A DNA stretch of 64,000 nt from Clostridium pasteurianum DSM 525 = ATCC 6013 (GTDB lineage: Bacteria; Bacillota; Clostridia; Clostridiales; Clostridiaceae), in contig NZ_CP009268.1 of assembly GCF_000807255.1 (NCBI RefSeq), positions 248,001 through 312,000 of the forward strand. The letters run 5' to 3'. The notes under the pieces were generated by a model, which saw only the letters and a program-made list of their open reading frames with translations, had not been told where the DNA came from and did not search any database. A program made the translations under genes and the position numbers. Every line of letters begins with the position of its first letter. Position 1 is the stretch's first letter. Below are positions 30,075-39,105 of this stretch, in pieces.

Positions 30075-30245
30075 GTTTTTCACCTCTTTCAATACATGAT
30101 AAGTAACTACAATATCAACTTTGCTATTATATCATATGTATTTAAAGTTCGTCAATATATGTTAAAACTACTCTTTAATAAATTATAGACTTCTGATAAA
30201 ATATATTATGTCTATAGTTCATTAAATTGGGGAGGAAAATATTAA

Positions 30246-30830
30246 ATGTATGGACCTAAAAATCATGGTTGGATAGAAGTAATAGTTGGGCCGATGTATA
30301 GTGGAAAATCAGAGGAATTAATCAGGCGTATAAGGCGTGCAAAGATCGCAAAGCAGAAAGTGCAGGTTTTTAAACCGGAAATTGATAATAGATACAGCCT
30401 AGATGATGTAGTATCTCATTGTGGAGAAAAAGAGGAAGCTATTTCGGTAAAAAATAGTCAGGAAATAGTGAATTTTATTGAAGAAGATATAGATGTTTTA
30501 GCTATAGACGAAGTACAGTTTTTTGATGAAAATATAATAGATATATTAACAAAAATTTCAGATAGTGGTAAAAGAGTTATATGTGCAGGTTTGGATATGG
30601 ACTTTAGAGGAGAACCTTTTGGTTGTGTTCCAAAGCTTATGGCAATAGCTGAATTTGTTGATAAAATACAGGCAATATGCATGTGCTGTGGAAATCCAGC
30701 CACAAGAACTCAAAGACTGATAAACGGTAAACCAGCAAATTATAATGATTCTATAATATTAATAGGAGCTAAGGAATCCTATGAGGCACGATGCAGGAAA
30801 TGTCATTGTGTTCCGAAAGGTGAGGTGTAG
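30246..30830 (+). CDS. tdk: Thymidine kinase
   Basis: A 194-residue type II thymidine kinase. The P-loop '[15 protein letters not shown]' lies near residue 14, the catalytic 'DEVQFFD' near 93, the lasso region 'NGKPANYND' near 160, and the structural zinc is held by CMCCG and CRKCHC. It phosphorylates thymidine for salvage. GGGGAGG precedes the ATG. Its stop is only 2 nt before the next start, so the two genes form an operon. Confidence 0.95.
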   Translation: MYGPKNHGWIEVIVGPMYSGKSEELIRRIRRAKIAKQKVQVFKPEIDNRYSLDDVVSHCGEKEEAISVKNSQEIVNFIEEDIDVLAIDEVQFFDENIIDILTKISDSGKRVICAGLDMDFRGEPFGCVPKLMAIAEFVDKIQAICMCCGNPATRTQRLINGKPANYNDSIILIGAKESYEARCRKCHCVPKGEV

Positions 30831-30832
30831 AT

Positions 30833-31795
30833 ATGAATGAAAAACCTTCTGTAGGCGGGCAGGCTGTAATTGAAGGCGTTATGATGAGAGGCTCTAAAGG
30901 AGTTGCCACTGCCGTTAGAAAAGAAGATAACACTATTGAATTAAAAGTTGAAAAAATAATACCTTATACTAAAAAGAATAGATTTCTTGGACTTCCGATT
31001 ATAAGAGGATTTGTATCCCTTTTAGAATCCATGATTATAGGAATAAGAACTTTAAATTATTCAGCTTCCTTTTTTGAGGATGAAGAGAATGAAGGTAATA
31101 CTTCTAAATTTGATGAATTTTTGAAGAAAATATTTAAAGATAAAGTCAACGATGTACTCATGGCAGTATCTTTATGTATATCAATTATTTTTGCTATGGG
31201 AATATTTTTTGTACTGCCAACTTTTGCAGCTAATATATTTAAATATTTAAATATTCATAATACTGTTGTTTTAAATCTATTAGAAGGAATAATAAGAGTG
31301 TCACTTTTTATTCTCTATTTATTTTTAATAGGTAAAATGGAAGATATACAAAGAGTTTTTCAGTATCATGGAGCAGAACATAAGACAGTATTCTGCTATG
31401 AGCATAATGAGGAGCTAACTCCTGAAAATGCATCAAAATATTCTAGGTTTCATCCAAGATGTGGAACAAATTTTTTATTCTTGGTTATGATAATAAGTAT
31501 ATTGGTGTTTTCACTTACAGGGTGGAACTCTCTTGTATTTAGAATTATTTCAAGAATAGTACTTTTACCTATTGTATCTGGAGTAACTTATGAAGTAATA
31601 AGGTGGATGGGAAGAAGTGATAATGAGTTATCAAAAATATTTTCATATCCAGGATTAATGCTGCAAAAGCTTACTACAAGGGAACCGGACTATAGTCAAT
31701 TAGAAGTTGCCATTAAAGCTTTGAAAGCAGCAGAGGGTATAGAAGATGATGAAGAGATTAACATAGTAGCAGAAGAAGTTGAAGCAAGTTCTTAA
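30833..31795 (+). CDS. DUF1385 integral membrane protein
   Basis: A 320-residue protein of the DUF1385 family, with 'GGQAVIEGVMMRG' at the N-terminus and 'YHGAEHKTVFCYE...FHPRCGTNFLFL' in the middle. Four to five membrane helices lie between residues 100 and 250. The many conserved His/Cys/Glu residues suggest a metal site, but the function is unknown. It is usually found between rpmE/tdk and prmC/prfA, as here. Its final codons (EVEASS) lie in a 24-nt sequence repeated at 1629-1652, so the C-terminus may have been replaced. Confidence 0.8.
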   Translation: MNEKPSVGGQAVIEGVMMRGSKGVATAVRKEDNTIELKVEKIIPYTKKNRFLGLPIIRGFVSLLESMIIGIRTLNYSASFFEDEENEGNTSKFDEFLKKIFKDKVNDVLMAVSLCISIIFAMGIFFVLPTFAANIFKYLNIHNTVVLNLLEGIIRVSLFILYLFLIGKMEDIQRVFQYHGAEHKTVFCYEHNEELTPENASKYSRFHPRCGTNFLFLVMIISILVFSLTGWNSLVFRIISRIVLLPIVSGVTYEVIRWMGRSDNELSKIFSYPGLMLQKLTTREPDYSQLEVAIKALKAAEGIEDDEEINIVAEEVEASS

Positions 31796-31802
31796 TTCAG
31801 GT
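31779..31802 (+). repeat. 24-nt exact repeat, shared with 1629-1652
   Basis: Starts TTGAAGCAAGTTCTTAATTC and ends AGGT. One copy covers the end of the DUF1385 gene, the other lies in the loop of the candidate small RNA. Its GAAGCAAG core and following hairpin resemble right ends of IS200/IS605 elements; that origin is inference. Confidence 0.6.
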
Positions 31803-31830
31803 GGGGATTCTTTTACCCCATCTGAATTTT
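31796..31830 (+). terminator. Hairpin directly after the DUF1385 stop codon
   Basis: TTCAGGTGGGG (31796-31806) pairs with CCCCATCTGAA (31816-31826), 11 bp with one G.U pair, followed by TTTT. Confidence 0.65.
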
Positions 31831-31839
31831 AGAACTGCA

Positions 31840-31965
31840 AATGCATGGCTTACTTGGTGTCGAACTCCCACTTGAAGAAAAGCAGAGAACCAAAATCTTT
31901 TTTTGATTTTGTGTGAATCGCTGTACAGAGTGCGTTGGAGACTTATGCCAAGTTAGTCAGGTGAA
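31840..31965 (+). ncRNA. Candidate structured RNA between DUF1385 gene and prmC
   Basis: This gene-free stretch is richer in GC than its surroundings. A closing stem pairs GGCTTACTTGG (31847-31857) with CCAAGTTAGTC (31948-31958) in 9 of 11 positions. Inside lie CAAAATC/GATTTTG (31891-31911) and a short CGC/GCG hairpin around CTGTACAG. It matches no riboswitch class I know; it may be a mobile-element end or a small RNA. Confidence 0.4.
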
Positions 31966-32008
31966 AAATGAAAATTATATAGAAGATGTAAAAATATAGA
32001 GGATTAAG

Positions 32009-32860
32009 ATGAAAATACAGGAACTTTTGAAATCAGGTTATGATATATTAAAATCAAAAAATATTGAGACTTATATGTTAGATACTCAGCTCATATTAAG
32101 TAAGGTTATAAATAGAGATAAATTATTTATAATCACAAATAGGGATTTACAGTTAGACAAAGATAAAATAGAAGAATTTTTTAGATTAATAAAATTTAGA
32201 GAGAGAAAAATGCCTGTAAAATATATTTTACAAAGTGCAGAATTTATGGGATTTAACTATTTTATTAAATCAGGAGTTCTTATACCTAGGCCAGATACGG
32301 AAATATTAGTAGAAGAAGCTCTATCAGAAATTAAAATGAGAAATTTAAGAAAACTTTGTGATGTATGTTGTGGAAGTGGAATAATAGGTATTTCTTTAGC
32401 AAATTACATAGAGGACTTACAGGTGATTTTCTATGATATTTCCAGTATTGCTATAGAGGTAACCAATATAAATGTAGAAAGATTTAATCTTAAGCAGCGA
32501 GTTAAAGTATTAAAAAGTGATTTGCTTAAAAGGGCTATAGAGGATAAATGTAAATTTGATATTATAGTTTCCAATCCTCCTTATATAAAGAAAGAAGTTA
32601 TAGAAACTTTGATGGAAGATGTGAAAAATTACGAACCCTTTATAGCACTTTGCGGAGGAGAAGATGGATTAGATTTTTATAGGAGAATAATTGAAGAATC
32701 AAAGAAAGTTTTAAATCCTGATGGATCAATAATTTTTGAGATAGGTTATGATCAAAAAGAAGAAATTACTGAGTTATTGGAAGTAAGTGGATTTAAAGAT
32801 GTGGTATGTGTTAAAGATCTTTCTGGGAATGATAGAGTAATTAAAGGAAGATTATATTAG
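32009..32860 (+). CDS. prmC: Release factor glutamine methyltransferase
   Basis: A 283-residue SAM-dependent methyltransferase that modifies the Gln of the GGQ motif of release factors. The N-terminal helical domain (1-75) is followed by the Rossmann domain with 'DVCCGSGIIGISLA' for SAM and the catalytic 'VSNPPYI' motif near residue 190. GAGG precedes the ATG. It lies just upstream of its substrate gene prfA, the usual arrangement. Confidence 0.95.
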   Translation: MKIQELLKSGYDILKSKNIETYMLDTQLILSKVINRDKLFIITNRDLQLDKDKIEEFFRLIKFRERKMPVKYILQSAEFMGFNYFIKSGVLIPRPDTEILVEEALSEIKMRNLRKLCDVCCGSGIIGISLANYIEDLQVIFYDISSIAIEVTNINVERFNLKQRVKVLKSDLLKRAIEDKCKFDIIVSNPPYIKKEVIETLMEDVKNYEPFIALCGGEDGLDFYRRIIEESKKVLNPDGSIIFEIGYDQKEEITELLEVSGFKDVVCVKDLSGNDRVIKGRLY

Positions 32861-33110
32861 GACTTGTTGAAAAAGACGAAGTAAAAATCAAAGTTCAGAG
32901 TTCAAAGAACAAATATCAAATGGGGAAAATAATAGGGGGTAAATGTCTCGTCCTTTTCTCCAATAGTGAACTAAGGTTTAAAAATTTATGGTTATAAAAA
33001 CAATTATATGTTATAATATAGAATTATTAAAATATAAGATATTTTTAAATAGAAATTTCATTAAAGATTTTGAAATTCAAATAAATATCTAAATACGGAG
33101 TGATAAATTA
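32861..33110. other. Intergenic stretch with a 90-nt stem and short direct repeats
   Basis: AAAAGACGA (32871-32879) faces TCGTCCTTTT (32948-32957), and AAGTTCAGAGTTCAAAG inside is a pair of near-identical 7-mers. It may be a repetitive element or a terminator; no gene is present. Confidence 0.3.
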
Positions 33111-34190
33111 ATGCTTGAAAGACTTAATTTTATAGAGAATAAATATGAAGAATTATCAATTAAAATTAGCGACCCAACTGTTATGGCAAATCAAAAAGAA
33201 TGGCAAAAGTTATGTAAAGAACATGCCGAAATGGAAACCATAGTGACTAAATATAGACAGTACAAAAGCGCTCAAGAAACCATCAAAGACGATCAGGAAA
33301 TGTTAAGTGAAAAAATAGATAGAGAACTTAAGGAAATGGTTGAAGAAGAAGTTAAGGAACTTCAGGGAAATTTAACTAAATATGAGGAGGAGCTTAAGAT
33401 ATTGCTTCTTCCAAAGGATCCAAATGACAATAAAAATGTATTTGTAGAAATAAGAGGTGGTGCCGGAGGAGAGGAAGCTGCACTATTTGCCGCGAATCTT
33501 TTTAGAATGTATACAAGATATGCAGAAAGAAAGGGGTGGAATGTAGAGATTATGAGTGCTAATGAAACGGATATAGGAGGATTTAAGGAAGTTGTATTTA
33601 TGATAAAGGGTGAAGGTGCCTACAGCAGACTTAAATTTGAAAGTGGTGCTCATAGAGTTCAGAGAGTTCCGGATACAGAATCCAGCGGCAGAATCCATAC
33701 ATCAACTTCCACTGTAGCAGTTTTACCAGAAGTTGAAGATGTTGATGTAGAGATAAACCCTAATGATTTAAGAATAGATGTATTTAGAGCTTCTGGACAT
33801 GGTGGTCAGTGTGTAAATACTACGGATTCAGCTGTTAGAATAACACACTTGCCGACAGGTATGGTAGTTTCCTGTCAGGATGAAAAGAGTCAGCTTAAAA
33901 ATAAAGAAAAAGCCATGAAGGTTTTAAGAGCAAGATTATATGAAAAAGCTCAGGAAGAGAGAAATGCGGGAATTGCAGAGGATAGAAGAAGTCAAGTGGG
34001 AACAGGAGATAGAAGTGAGAGAATAAGAACTTACAATTTCCCTCAAGGAAGAGTTACAGACCATAGAATAGGAATGACACTATATAAGCTTGATTCCTTT
34101 TTAGATGGAGAAATAGATGAGATTATAGATGCATTAATTACTGAGGAACAAGCAGAAAAGATGAAAGCAATAGGTAACGAAGCAGTATAA
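33111..34190 (+). CDS. prfA: Peptide chain release factor 1
   Basis: A 359-residue class I release factor for UAA and UAG codons. The helical domain 1 is followed by the acidic core '[15 protein letters not shown]' and the catalytic '[22 protein letters not shown]' region, split around the GGQ near residue 235. '[19 protein letters not shown]' is the RF1-type C-terminal signature, which separates it from RF2. It reads as complete and uninterrupted, needing no frameshift. Confidence 0.96.
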   Translation: MLERLNFIENKYEELSIKISDPTVMANQKEWQKLCKEHAEMETIVTKYRQYKSAQETIKDDQEMLSEKIDRELKEMVEEEVKELQGNLTKYEEELKILLLPKDPNDNKNVFVEIRGGAGGEEAALFAANLFRMYTRYAERKGWNVEIMSANETDIGGFKEVVFMIKGEGAYSRLKFESGAHRVQRVPDTESSGRIHTSTSTVAVLPEVEDVDVEINPNDLRIDVFRASGHGGQCVNTTDSAVRITHLPTGMVVSCQDEKSQLKNKEKAMKVLRARLYEKAQEERNAGIAEDRRSQVGTGDRSERIRTYNFPQGRVTDHRIGMTLYKLDSFLDGEIDEIIDALITEEQAEKMKAIGNEAV

Positions 34191-34218
34191 ATCAATTGCT
34201 AAGGTGGTGGGAAGGATA

Positions 34219-34800
34219 ATGAGTATAGATAAAGCTATTAAAAAACAGAGAGCTTCTTATAGGAGGTCTATGATAGCCATGAGCTTTATACTTGTTTTCC
34301 TTCCTTTAGTTTGGTATTTATCTGAGCAGATAAATATATTTTTTTTCGTGTACTTATCTTTAATAGAGATATTTATTTTAACGGCAATGATTTTTAAAAC
34401 CAAAATTCAGGTTTTAACTTACGAAATAGACAGATATAAAATTAAGATTAGTATTGGCTTCCCTAAAAAAGATATAAAATTACTCTGTGAAAAAGTAGAT
34501 ATAATTCATGCAGAGGGCAGTGAAAAGGATATGAGAGTAGTTTTAATAACTAAGGCTACTACACGCAGTAGATTTATACGAAAAGTTGATGCTAACTTTC
34601 TGAAAAGATATCCCTATGCAGGATACCATTATGGCAGATTTAAAAAAAATAATCCTGAAAGTAATTATTTTTATACAGTAATTTCTACTGGAGGTTATAA
34701 AAAATATAAATTATTAAATGAATTATACAAATCTTGTACTAGTGCTTTTTTTACAGAAGAGGCCATACTTCAAATAAAAGAATATAGAAACAGGCAATAG
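34219..34800 (+). CDS. Membrane protein of unknown function
   Basis: A 193-residue protein with two adjacent membrane helices (about residues 17-60) and a cytoplasmic beta-rich domain. No named family is recognised, but its position between prfA and the ZIP gene suggests a conserved clostridial neighbour. The start is uncertain: GTG 34204 or 34207 and ATG 34219 are in frame, with GGTGG and GGAAGG upstream of the ATG, which is preferred as the only ATG. Confidence 0.5.
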   Translation: MSIDKAIKKQRASYRRSMIAMSFILVFLPLVWYLSEQINIFFFVYLSLIEIFILTAMIFKTKIQVLTYEIDRYKIKISIGFPKKDIKLLCEKVDIIHAEGSEKDMRVVLITKATTRSRFIRKVDANFLKRYPYAGYHYGRFKKNNPESNYFYTVISTGGYKKYKLLNELYKSCTSAFFTEEAILQIKEYRNRQ

Positions 34801-34856
34801 AAAATAACAGCAATATGCATAGATTATTTTTTTATATGTCCTATAAATGAATAAAT

Positions 34857-34896
34857 CCCCATATCTATAAATAGAATGTTATAGATATGGGGGTGA
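34857..34896 (+). promoter_or_regulatory. 14-bp hairpin covering the ZIP ribosome site
   Basis: CCCCATATCTATAA (34857-34870) pairs perfectly with TTATAGATATGGGG (34879-34892). The last four G are part of the only Shine-Dalgarno sequence, GGGGGTGA. A T6 run follows at 34897-34902, so it may also terminate transcription. Confidence 0.55.
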
Positions 34897-34900
34897 TTTT

Positions 34901-35629
34901 TTGAATGTAGATACTATAATAATATTGATGTTTGTGAGTACAGTATCTTTGCTTGGAACTTTGATAGGTTCTTCAGTTGGACTTTTAATCAGGAATCCAT
35001 CTAAAAGACTTTTAGGAGGACTTATTGGCTTTGCAGCGGGAATTATGCTTGCAGTTGTAGCTTTTGATCTTATTCCAGAATGTATAAAAAGATGGAACTT
35101 TTCGAGTACTATTAGTACTGCTTTTGTGGGAATAGCAATTATAGCTTTTACAGACAAGCTTACTGCAGGTAAAAAGTTTAATTCAAATAAACACTTACAA
35201 ATTGCATTTTTGACAGCTTTAGGGCTTATGCTGCACAATTTCCCAGAGGGAATAATTATGGGATGTGGATTTATTGCAGGGGGAAGTTTAGGAATTAAAA
35301 TGTGTATACTTATTGCAATTCATGACATACCTGAGGGAATTGCGGTGGCAGCTCCTATGGTAGCATCTAAAGTGGATTCTCTTAAGATTTTTATGTATAC
35401 GGCATTAACAGCATTGCCTACAGCTTTTGGCGCAGCTATGGGAATATTTATAGGAGGTATATCCCAAGGTGTATTAGGTACAAGTCTTGGACTTGCTTCT
35501 GGAATTATGTTATATGTAGTATGTGGCAAAATGATACCAGAATCTAATGCTATTTATTCTGGAATTACAACTACTTTGGGAACTTTAGGGGGTTTTTTGC
35601 TTGGACTTACTATGTGCACAGTTTTATAG
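34901..35629 (+). CDS. ZIP-family metal transporter
   Basis: A 242-residue protein with about seven to eight membrane helices and the ZIP motifs 'LMLHNFPEGIIMG' in helix 4 and 'IAIHDIPEGIAVA' in helix 5, whose His and Glu residues bind the metal. ZIP proteins import Zn2+, Fe2+ or Mn2+. The start is TTG at 34901 behind GGGGGTGA. A perfect hairpin covers that ribosome site, implying control at the leader. It occupies the place where Bacillus has the ywl cluster with mntP. Confidence 0.85.
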   Translation: MNVDTIIILMFVSTVSLLGTLIGSSVGLLIRNPSKRLLGGLIGFAAGIMLAVVAFDLIPECIKRWNFSSTISTAFVGIAIIAFTDKLTAGKKFNSNKHLQIAFLTALGLMLHNFPEGIIMGCGFIAGGSLGIKMCILIAIHDIPEGIAVAAPMVASKVDSLKIFMYTALTALPTAFGAAMGIFIGGISQGVLGTSLGLASGIMLYVVCGKMIPESNAIYSGITTTLGTLGGFLLGLTMCTVL

Positions 35630-35788
35630 ATGATATAAGTACCTGTTATATTATTAGTTATTATAATAAAATGCTGCTTTAATCTTATAGCCTTACATTA
35701 TGAGAATTTGACAGTTAAAATATTTAATAGTACAATGAAGTCAATTTGTTTGTAGTACGATTTTATTTTGTTTGGAAGGTGTATTTTA

Positions 35789-36841
35789 GTGGAGACTAAA
35801 GTTAATGTATTAGATTCTAATAATTTAGATGAGAATATACTGAAAGAAGTTGCAAATGTCATAAGAAATAAGGGATTGGTAGCTTTTCCAACAGAGACAG
35901 TCTATGGATTAGGTGCAAATGCGTTGGAGCCAGAAGCTGTAAAAAAGATTTTTTTAGCTAAAGGAAGACCACAGGATAATCCTTTGATAATTCATATCTA
36001 TGATTTGGATCAAATAAGTTCTTTAGCTAGGAATATACCTGAAATTTCCAGAAAGTTTATGGATAAATTTTGGCCTGGTCCCATGACAATTATACTGGAA
36101 AAGACAGATCTAGTACCGGAAGTTACTTCTGCGGGACTAAGTACTATTGGTATAAGAATGCCAAAAAGTATTATTGCAAGAGCAATAATAAAAGAATCAG
36201 GAGTGCCTATTGCAGCACCTTCAGCCAATATATCCGGGAGGCCTAGTCCTACAGATATGGAGAGATGTGTGGAAGACTTAAAGGGAAAAGTTGACTATAT
36301 AGTAGGCGGCGAAATCTCAGAAGTGGGACTAGAATCTACTATTATAGATTGTACTGTCACTCCTCCTTGTATATTAAGACCCGGTGGTATAACTCTTGAT
36401 ATGCTTAAAGAAGTAGATAAAGATATTTACATAGATCAATCAATAATGAAAAAGCCAGAAAAAGATTTTAAGCCCAAAGCTCCAGGCATGAAATACAGAC
36501 ATTATGCTCCTAAAGCACCTGTAAAAATTGTTAATGGAGAATTGAGGAAAACCATTGTAAGAATTAATGAAATGGTGGAAGCTTATAGAAATGACGGCAA
36601 AAAGGTTGGAATTATGGCTACTGAAGAGACAAAGGATCAATATGAAAATGCTTTGATTATATCTGTTGGAACTAGAAAAAATATGGATAGTATAGGAAGA
36701 AATCTTTTTGAAACTCTTAGAACTTTTGATGACAACGAAGTGGATGTTATACTATCTGAGGCCTTTGAGGAAAAAGGATTTGGCATAGCCATAATGAATA
36801 GATTAAAAAAGTCTGCAGGATTTAATGTAATAGATGTCTAG
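35789..36841 (+). CDS. Threonylcarbamoyl-AMP synthase (TsaC/Sua5, long form)
   Basis: A 350-residue enzyme that makes threonylcarbamoyl-AMP for the t6A base of ANN-decoding tRNAs. The YrdC domain (1-205) has 'VAFPTETVYGLGANA' and 'KGRPQDNPLIIHI'; the C-terminal Sua5 domain (about 240-350) closes over the active site. GTG 35789 is chosen because GGAAGG lies 9 nt upstream; an in-frame TTG at 35768 lies before that site. It is the ywlC gene of the Bacillus order. Confidence 0.9.
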   Translation: METKVNVLDSNNLDENILKEVANVIRNKGLVAFPTETVYGLGANALEPEAVKKIFLAKGRPQDNPLIIHIYDLDQISSLARNIPEISRKFMDKFWPGPMTIILEKTDLVPEVTSAGLSTIGIRMPKSIIARAIIKESGVPIAAPSANISGRPSPTDMERCVEDLKGKVDYIVGGEISEVGLESTIIDCTVTPPCILRPGGITLDMLKEVDKDIYIDQSIMKKPEKDFKPKAPGMKYRHYAPKAPVKIVNGELRKTIVRINEMVEAYRNDGKKVGIMATEETKDQYENALIISVGTRKNMDSIGRNLFETLRTFDDNEVDVILSEAFEEKGFGIAIMNRLKKSAGFNVIDV

Positions 36842-36878
36842 AAGAAATACTTATTTATAATTAAATACTTTTAGGATA

Positions 36879-36931
36879 ATTGCAGCTTTGTGGTATAATA
36901 ATATCAATGTATGTATTCAGATAGCTGCAAT
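36879..36931. promoter_or_regulatory. Inverted repeat around an extended -10 box
   Basis: ATTGCAGCT (36879-36887) and AGCTGCAAT (36923-36931) are perfect complements. Between them lies TGGTATAAT (36890-36898), an extended -10 pointing to the phosphatase gene. It may be an operator pair or a folded leader. Confidence 0.35.
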
Positions 36932-37051
36932 ATAAATTGTTGAGTAAAATCTAGTTTTTGAAATATATTTATAATGAACAGCGGTTAATTATGGTTTTGA
37001 TATCTATAATAATTATTCTATAATTTTAATATGCAAAGGGGAAGAGTAATA

Positions 37052-37504
37052 TTGAGGATACTTTTTGTTTGTACAGGAAATACCTGTAGAAGTTGTATGG
37101 CAGAAGCTATATTCAATAAGTTTTGTAATATAGAAGGAGTTTTAGCTTTTTCGGCAGGACTAAGTGTAGTACCTGAAAGTATTACTTCTAAAAATTCAGC
37201 TTTGTTAGTTAAAGAAAATCTAGACATGGATTTAGCGAGTAGAAAAGCAGTTCAGCTTACGGAAGAAATGATTGAAGAGGCGGAGCTTATTCTTACTATG
37301 ACTTCTTACATGGCTGACATAATTAAAAATAAGTTTAAACAACATAAGTCTAAGGTATATCCTTTAAATGAGTATGTTTCTTTAGGTAAAGATATAACCG
37401 ATCCTTATGGTGGGGATATCAATATATATACTAATACTTTTAATGATTTAAAGGAAAGTATAGAACTTTTAATTAAAAAATTACAAGATAAAGGTATTGA
37501 CTAA
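37052..37504 (+). CDS. Low-molecular-weight protein tyrosine/arginine phosphatase
   Basis: A 150-residue phosphatase with the P-loop 'VCTGNTCRSCMAE' (CX5R) at the very N-terminus and the general-acid Asp in 'DITDPYGG' near the end. The Thr in the loop (CTGNT) is the feature that marks YwlE-type arginine phosphatases. TTG 37052 gives the standard 'MRILFVCTGN' start behind AAGGGG; an in-frame ATG at 37031 has no ribosome site. It sits between tsaC and rpiB as in Bacillus ywlC-ywlE-ywlF. Confidence 0.85.
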   Translation: MRILFVCTGNTCRSCMAEAIFNKFCNIEGVLAFSAGLSVVPESITSKNSALLVKENLDMDLASRKAVQLTEEMIEEAELILTMTSYMADIIKNKFKQHKSKVYPLNEYVSLGKDITDPYGGDINIYTNTFNDLKESIELLIKKLQDKGID

Positions 37505-37586
37505 GATACATTTATCTTTTTTTGTGAAGATATAATAATTAATTTATCTAGATATATTATATAATTTATTGAGTGGAGGTATTATA

Positions 37587-38027
37587 ATGAAAATAGCATT
37601 AGGCAGTGATCATGCAGGTCTATCCCTTAAAAAAGTAATAATAAAACATTTGGAAGAAAAGGGAGTAGAAATAAAGGATTTTGGTACATATACGGAAGAT
37701 TCCTGTGATTATCCAGATTATGCATATAAGGTAGCGGTTCAAGTAGCTGATAATAAATTTCATTTGGGTATATTAGTTTGCGGTACTGGAATAGGTATAA
37801 GTATTGCGGCCAACAAGGTAAAGGGAATTAGGGCAGCAGCTTGTTCTGATACTTTTTCAGCTCATGCCTGCAGAGAACATAACAATGCCAATATAATTGC
37901 TCTTGGAGAACGAGTAGTGGGGCCAGGACTTGCTATAGATATAGTGGATGCTTTTTTACAGGCAAAATTTGAAGGCGGAAGGCATGAAAAAAGAATAAAT
38001 AAAATTTCTGAAATTGAAAGTAAATAG
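37587..38027 (+). CDS. rpiB: Ribose-5-phosphate isomerase B
   Basis: A 146-residue isomerase interconverting ribose 5-phosphate and ribulose 5-phosphate, of the RpiB/LacAB family. 'IALGSDHAG' at the start and 'VCGTGIGISIAANK' with the catalytic Cys near residue 66 are diagnostic. ATG 37587 follows TGGAGG by 7 nt; the in-frame ATG at 37569 does not. It is followed closely by upp. Confidence 0.94.
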   Translation: MKIALGSDHAGLSLKKVIIKHLEEKGVEIKDFGTYTEDSCDYPDYAYKVAVQVADNKFHLGILVCGTGIGISIAANKVKGIRAAACSDTFSAHACREHNNANIIALGERVVGPGLAIDIVDAFLQAKFEGGRHEKRINKISEIESK

Positions 38028-38057
38028 TAATTTTAACGTTAGTTAGGAGAATATAAT

Positions 38058-38687
38058 ATGGGAAAAGCAATAGAAATAAGACATCCTTTAATAATACACA
38101 AGTTGTCTTTTATAAGGGATAAAAATACACCTTCTAAGAATTTTAGAGAATTAGTAGAAGAAGTTGCTATGCTTATGGCTTATGAAGTAACACGAGATAT
38201 GAAGATGGAAACTGTAGAAATAGAAACCCCTATCTGTAAGATGGAATCTAAGAGAATTACAGGTAAGAAAGTTGCTATAGTTCCAATTTTAAGAGCAGGT
38301 CTTGGTATGGTAGAGGGTATGCTTAAACTTATTCCAGCGGCTAAAGTTGGCCATATAGGACTATATAGAGATGAAAAGACTCTTCAGCCAGTAGAATATT
38401 TCTGTAAACTTCCTAAGGACATTGAAGAAAGAGATATAATATTGACAGATCCTATGCTTGCAACGGGAGGATCTGCCATTGATGCAATAACTATTCTTAA
38501 GAAAAAGGGAGCTAGAAGTATAAAGCTCATGTGTCTTATAGGTTCTCCAGAAGGGGTAGATGCTGTTAGAGAAGCGCATCCAGATGTAAATATATATTTG
38601 GCATCAATCGATGAAAAATTGAACGAAGAAGGGTATATAGTTCCAGGGCTTGGAGATGCAGGAGACAGATTGTTCGGAACACGTTAA
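38058..38687 (+). CDS. upp: Uracil phosphoribosyltransferase
   Basis: A 209-residue enzyme converting uracil and PRPP to UMP. The PRPP loop '[12 protein letters not shown]' lies near residue 130, and the uracil-binding '[17 protein letters not shown]' forms the C-terminus. AGGAG precedes the ATG. It is 30 nt behind rpiB, in the probable ywlC-ywlE-rpiB-upp run of pyrimidine and pentose genes. Confidence 0.96.
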   Translation: MGKAIEIRHPLIIHKLSFIRDKNTPSKNFRELVEEVAMLMAYEVTRDMKMETVEIETPICKMESKRITGKKVAIVPILRAGLGMVEGMLKLIPAAKVGHIGLYRDEKTLQPVEYFCKLPKDIEERDIILTDPMLATGGSAIDAITILKKKGARSIKLMCLIGSPEGVDAVREAHPDVNIYLASIDEKLNEEGYIVPGLGDAGDRLFGTR

Positions 38688-38711
38688 TCTTTCAGCGAGG
38701 GGGATATATAC

Positions 38712-38972
38712 TTGAAAAATAAGTTTTTAATTATAAGAGTAATACTTGGAGTATTAATTGTTTTAATATCTGTACTTACTTTCTTAAAAATTGGCGATAA
38801 GAGGATAATGATGCCTACCATACTTTTGTTATTAGGAATTCTTCAATTATTCAATGGATTAGATTTTTTTAGCAAGAGTATAGATAGAAAAGGATTTGGA
38901 ATATTTTTGATATCTAGTTCTGCATTCCTTATATTCATTGCAATTTCTATTATGATTATGATGTTTAAGTGA
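38712..38972 (+). CDS. Small membrane protein
   Basis: An 86-residue protein with three short predicted membrane helices (about 4-22, 29-46 and 62-84). The TTG start at 38712 has AGGGGG about 8 nt upstream. No family is recognised. It is 24 nt after upp and before a strong terminator, so it is the last gene of that operon. Confidence 0.55.
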   Translation: MKNKFLIIRVILGVLIVLISVLTFLKIGDKRIMMPTILLLLGILQLFNGLDFFSKSIDRKGFGIFLISSSAFLIFIAISIMIMMFK

Positions 38973-39006
38973 TTTTTACATAAAAAAGTGTTATAAAATA
39001 GGACAA

Positions 39007-39056
39007 AAGGCGAAGCAAGTGTACTCATAATTATATAAGTTGCTTCGCCTTTTTTA
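39007..39056 (+). terminator. Rho-independent terminator after the upp operon
   Basis: AAGGCGAAGCAA pairs with TTGCTTCGCCTT, followed by six T residues. Confidence 0.9.
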
Positions 39057-39105
39057 TAGTATCTAAGTTCAGTTAGTAATAATTTTATTGTTTGGAGGTG
39101 CGGTT

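Noticed and set aside
33111-34190. Possibility that this release factor is RF2 with a programmed frameshift
   Set aside because: The frame is continuous and the C-terminal signature is of RF1 type.
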